From Phoebastria nigripes (taxonomy: Eukaryota; Chordata; Aves; Procellariiformes; Diomedeidae): a stretch of 64,000 nucleotides of DNA. The DNA lies in NCBI GenBank assembly GCA_035582835.1, contig JAYKAV010002926.1, positions 17,202 through 81,201 on the forward strand. Reading direction: 5' to 3'. Below are positions 60,329-64,000 of the stretch, piece by piece. The translations under genes were made by a program, and so were the position numbers. Below the pieces are notes generated by a model. The model worked only from the letters and a program-made list of their open reading frames with translations, had not been told where the DNA came from and did not search any database. Positions within the stretch are counted from its first letter, which is position 1. Each line of letters begins with the position of its first letter.

Positions 60329-62654
60329 TTGAGTGTCTGTCTGACAAGGACNTAAGCCTAACTTCACACACCTGTTGTGAAAGCCTTGGGCTTCAATTAA
60401 TGGCAGGCAAAGGATGCATAATTAATATAACAAGAAACCAGGAAATGAATATGTTAAAGTTCCTACTGCAGTTTTAACTTTGTCACAACATGCAAGTCTT
60501 TTGTTGGCTTTCTCCATAGAGGTGAATTTCCTGTTTTTCCTGGTTAAATGTATATACCAGAAATTACTCATTAAATGTCAGGAAATGCAATTCGACTGAG
60601 TTAACCATGTTGCTGGAAAAATCTGGATGGAGCAAATTATTTGGTGTCACTTATTTAATAAGATATTACCTCCCTTCTCTATTTATGAATTGTTCATGAA
60701 CAGACTTGTATTTTTACTAGGGATTTTTCCCCTTGTTCAAAAGCAGCAAGTAAATGACATAAGTGATCATATTCACTGAGAAGGTGACATCATTCAGAAG
60801 ATATTCTTGACTCCAGCTTCAGATCCTTACTACTCTCTATCCAGTCCCAGTGCAGAGGTCCAACACAGGGCTCTTGCATCAGTTAAGTCCTGCTTACACC
60901 TTCAAAATACAAAATTTAAATGTGCAATACTCAATTTTACCTCTGTGAGACTGGACACAGAATTCACAAGCTCCTGAATACATTCATTTTAGAGCAATGG
61001 CTAACAAGCATGTCAAGTACAAATGTTCAGATGACTATAATATTCACATGTATTTTTGCAAACAGACAAAAAAGCCCAGTAATTTCCTCCAAGTGAAATT
61101 TTCTAGGTAGCAGATTTAGAAACAAAACCCAAGATCCACTGTTTAATTCACAACCCTGTGTTGCTAGTAAGAACCTCCCTTTTGTATTTCCTTATCTTTG
61201 AATTATTTGGGCCATCTTATCTTTGAGCTAAGCAGGGCTGTTTGCATATCCTACAGCTAGTGCATTAAATCTCCCAACACCCTTCTGGAAGTTGAGCAGT
61301 TGCACATTGCTATTTATCTGAAGTACTGGAGGGTTTTCATTATGCAAGGTCACATAGTAAAACTAACTGAAGATGAGGTGCACAGAATGTTATTTAAAAA
61401 ACTAGAAGGAGTTTTTTTAATAAAGAACAATTGTGCAACCAGTGAGCAATAAACCTGGGCAAAATTTGGTTTATGGGAGATATATTACTAAATATCCCAC
61501 AAATACAATTTCTGCATATGGGAATATATGCAGAGATAGGAAAAAACCAAAACCCAGCTTGCAGAAATGCATATGTAGTCAGAGATACTATGCTATATGA
61601 ACTGTTTATTGGAACTGCGTCCCATGTCAATACTGAGGAAAATAAAGAATGGAAAATAACTTTGGAATTGAACAGAGACCCTGTCACAGTTAAATTTGAT
61701 ACTTGGAGCCTAAGCCAACATACTGCCAGGACAAAAAATAAGTATGCAAGAAAATCAGGAATAAATCCAAGATGGAAAAAGTAAAAGTTAAAGTAGCATC
61801 ATACGGTGGAGAGAAATATCAATAATTAGGCAAATGCATAATAACCCTATGAAGTCAATTACTTTTATGACAGTGGGACTGGAAACACAGGCAGTTTTAG
61901 GCCTGAACATTTGCAAAGAATTAAGACTGGTTAGAACATACAATGGGTGCTGTGTATGATCTAAACAGACAATAAGAAACCAGAAGAATTCAAAGATATT
62001 TTTGATACAGCAGGATACAATAAGAAGAAATATTGTATTTTTTTTCAACCTGAGGTAACCCTTTCCTCCCCAGTCACCGTTGCACCCAAGAAGTTTCCAT
62101 TCATCCTCTGCAGGTACTAACATACACAAAAATTGAAGAGAAAGTCTAAGTATACCCCATGAAAGCAGCCAAAAGAAAGCAAACAAGTTGTTGTTATGAG
62201 TCCTACATTTTCCTGATTTTTCTTCCAAACTAACTTTATTTCACTTTCTGGCTGTGCCTACCTTTGAGCTACCCAGACCACAGACCCTTTGCATAGGTCT
62301 TTGCATGGGTTTTTAAAATGCCTCATAACAGGTCTCACTGGTGAAAAGTTACTCTCTCCCTCTTTTTGATCTGAGCAGATGCCTGCTCTTTTTTCTGCTG
62401 TTTGAGGCCCTAGGTGAAGACAGGTCTCCAACAGCAGTGAAACATGATGCACTGAATCAGTGATACCACTCACAGGAGTCAGGGCTGTACCCACGCCCCC
62501 ATGCTCTGTTGGACTGGGGCTACGTTGCACCGTTATTTCTAACACACCCCAAGGCTTCCTGCGATGCCTGGACTGGGAGAGCTTCTTCTCTTGCAAACAA
62601 GGCAAACCGTTTGCTCTTACAGAGAGCCCTGGAAAAGCACTTTGAAAAAAAATA
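60329..62654. other. Unassigned AT-rich sequence
   Basis: No gene or repeat family is recognised. Open frames at 61,473-61,784 (plus) and 61,788-62,228 (minus) lack domains and are treated as chance. Confidence 0.5.
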
Positions 62655-62800
62655 TTAAATACAATTTCATTTCACAGAAGGTTGGACAGGCAAGGAGAAG
62701 TGACAGGACTGAGAACATTCAGCAACCCTGTGACAGAGCTGGCACTAGAGCGCAGCTGTCCTGGATTCTGGCATAGCGCTGGGTTCACTAAGCAGCAGTA
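62655..62800 (-). repeat. MIR/CORE-SINE, minus strand
   Basis: 'ACAGGCAAGGAGAAGTGACA', 'CAACCCTGTGACAGAGCTGG', 'CTGTCCTGGATTCTGGCATA' and 'GCGCTGGGTTCACTAAGC' appear in the order of the MIR reverse complement, including the tRNA-like head (the CCAGTGCTCTAACCACTAAGC region) at the right end. It is diverged but nearly full length for the 5' half. Confidence 0.75.
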
Positions 62801-63220
62801 GCAACTGGGTACTATTCTAAAGAAAGNGACTGCTTCTGTAATAATGCCACTTGTGTTCACATAAACGCGTACATATTTGGTAGATTCTGTAGCCACCACC
62901 ACAACTCTGAAAGCATACAAGTATTGTTGTATCTGTTTCTCATGTTATTTTGATTAAGTTCATGCAAGCATTTTCTTACCACTAAGAAATAGGCTACCCA
63001 TCAAAATTTAGAATGGATTTTTTATTAGAATAAATATTTTAGATACTCACCATGAGTATCTATCTAGCACATTCCGTTGGAAGGATCCTGGAGGGCTTTT
63101 GCAATTATTTACAAGAGCTGCTCCAAGGCCTGTGCAAACTCACAAGTATCTTTACATTAACTTCATGAAGGTCTGGCTTAAACCATATTTATTTATCCTC
63201 ATATTTTAGGTATAGCAGTT
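62801..63220. other. Unassigned sequence
   Basis: AT-rich, with one ambiguous base at 62,827. Nothing is recognised. Confidence 0.5.
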
Positions 63221-63264
63221 TCCAAGTTTTACAGATACAAAATCAGAGGCATNCACAGGTTAAG
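63221..63264 (-). repeat. Short MIR- or L2-like scrap, minus strand
   Basis: 'TTTTACAGATACAAAATCAG' and 'AGGCATNCACAGGTTAAG' correspond to the TTTTACAGATGAGGAAACTGAGGCACAGAGAGGTTAAG motif found in the reverse complement of MIR and L2. About 40 bp only. Confidence 0.5.
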
Positions 63265-63619
63265 GCCAGATCCACGGATGAAACTAAGCACCCATGATAA
63301 GTTTATGTACCCGGAGACAGTATGTTGAGTCTCCAAGCCCGTGTCTAGACCACAGTTTTCCCAAGTCTGTAGATGATGATATTTCTGCCAGCAGAGTTTT
63401 CTTAGGTGCCTGCCACCTCTGCACACATCTGGGGCTAACTCCAGAGTGATGGGCCTCCCAGCCCCATCAGCACCCTTCTCCTAGGCATTGCTGTGCTCAT
63501 TTCCTGTGTAAAGCTCCATCCCACAGGTGCGATCAGAGCAAACCTACAGCACTTCCAACAGTTAAAAGCACAGCCAAAGGCAGCGCCTGCCTTTTATACA
63601 TCAGCCTATTAGTCAGAAT
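63265..63619. other. Unassigned sequence
   Basis: Nothing is recognised in this stretch. Confidence 0.5.
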
Positions 63620-63740
63620 AGAAAAGTAGGATTTGAGCACACGACCCAAATCCAATGCCTTCCTCAGGAATTTCACTATGATAGATCAGTCACCCATCTC
63701 CCCAGAGGCATGTCCTATCCACTAAGCTATAGAGTCACAC
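63620..63740 (-). repeat. tRNA-derived SINE-like unit, minus strand
   Basis: On the minus strand the sequence CTCTATAGCTTAGTGGATAG carries a perfect match to the RNA polymerase III A-box consensus (TAGCTTAGTGG, plus-strand 63,719-63,729). About 80 bp downstream is a B-box-like TGCTCAAATCC (63,629-63,639). The box spacing is too wide for a functional tRNA. It resembles tRNA-headed ancient repeats seen in reptile genomes, but the family is not resolved. Confidence 0.5.
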
Positions 63741-63779
63741 TCGCTCTTCTTCCTTATTTTCCCCTTCTCCCTCTCCTTC

Positions 63780-63860
63780 CCTGTGGATTTGAACCCAGTC
63801 CTGCCTGGCTGGATATCTGGTAGGAGGGCTGGAGGGTGCCCTTCCCAGCAGAGATAGCCA
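63780..63860 (-). repeat. Second tRNA-like segment, minus strand
   Basis: On the minus strand GGGTTCAAATCCAC contains a perfect B box (GGTTCAAATCC, plus-strand 63,784-63,794). A poor A-box-like TGGCTATCTCTGCTGG lies at the expected upstream side (about 63,845-63,860). It is not foldable into a convincing cloverleaf by eye, so it is probably another repeat head or a decayed tRNA-like sequence. Confidence 0.35.
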
Positions 63861-64000
63861 GGCAGTTAGGCAGTTTCCCGGAAAGTGGGAGATGTTCGTG
63901 GTGGGAAGCTTTTGGTGAGAGACCCAACCGCTAGTGAAGGTGTGAGAGCGTGGGACCAGCTGAAGCTCCTGCTCTATTTAAAACAAACACTTCAAAAAAA
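63861..64000. other. Unassigned sequence at window edge
   Basis: Nothing is recognised. It ends in an A-rich stretch cut by the window limit. Confidence 0.5.

Noticed and set aside
1..64000. CRISPR arrays, operons, ribosome-binding sites, rRNA genes, phage or plasmid modules
   Set aside because: None were seen; composition, transposon content and lack of dense coding indicate vertebrate nuclear DNA.

Overview
The window looks like non-coding (intergenic or deep intronic) nuclear DNA from a bird. The evidence is a set of CR1 LINE copies, with the reverse-transcriptase FADD motif and the AATCATAGAATAG / GTCATCTAGTCCAACC 3' end, plus a solo LTR of a type I associate with avian endogenous retroviruses and several decayed MIR/CORE-SINE relics. 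Recognisable transposons are sparse: CR1 about 3 kb and LTR about 1.1 kb of 64 kb. That fits a bird better than a turtle or crocodilian. There is no sign of bacterial or phage organisation, no operons, no CRISPR array, no rRNA and no intact tRNA. I did not recognise a single complete protein-coding gene.

Layout: 1-15 kb is mostly featureless AT-rich sequence with an old CR1 copy on the plus strand (2.43-3.06 kb) and two MIR-like scraps (11.06 and 12.0 kb). At 15.06-15.95 kb lies the best preserved CR1: 5'-truncated, minus strand, with an open reading frame through the reverse-transcriptase C-terminal region. From 16 to 43 kb there is mainly unassigned sequence with microsatellites, a CR1 relic at 32.76-33.18 kb, a short CR1 3' end at 36.06-36.25 kb and MIR relics at 30.2 and 37.5 kb. 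A 52-bp segment at 23,623-23,674 has excellent splice-site context and retained CpGs. It is the best candidate coding exon in the window, but I cannot name the gene.

From 43.2 to 45.8 kb the character changes: a GC/CpG-rich block, an imperfect tandem duplication of about 174 bp, a long TTC/TTG array, a 10-bp AAAAC/AAAAT array and a 449-base assembly gap, with many single ambiguous bases. Two more CR1 pieces (46.05-46.56 kb minus, 47.91-48.27 kb plus) and a solo LTR with an internal minisatellite (about 48.83-49.94 kb) follow. The last 14 kb is again mostly unassigned. It carries MIR relics (55.4, 62.7 and 63.2 kb), two long A-runs (59 kb) and tRNA-like promoter boxes at the right edge.

The window gives no evidence of a new multi-gene system. 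The items most worth checking are the exon candidates (23.6 kb above all), the GC-rich repeat block beside the gap, the minisatellite in the LTR and the tRNA-like pair at 63.6-63.86 kb. Family names are from memory of consensus sequences; no database search was run.
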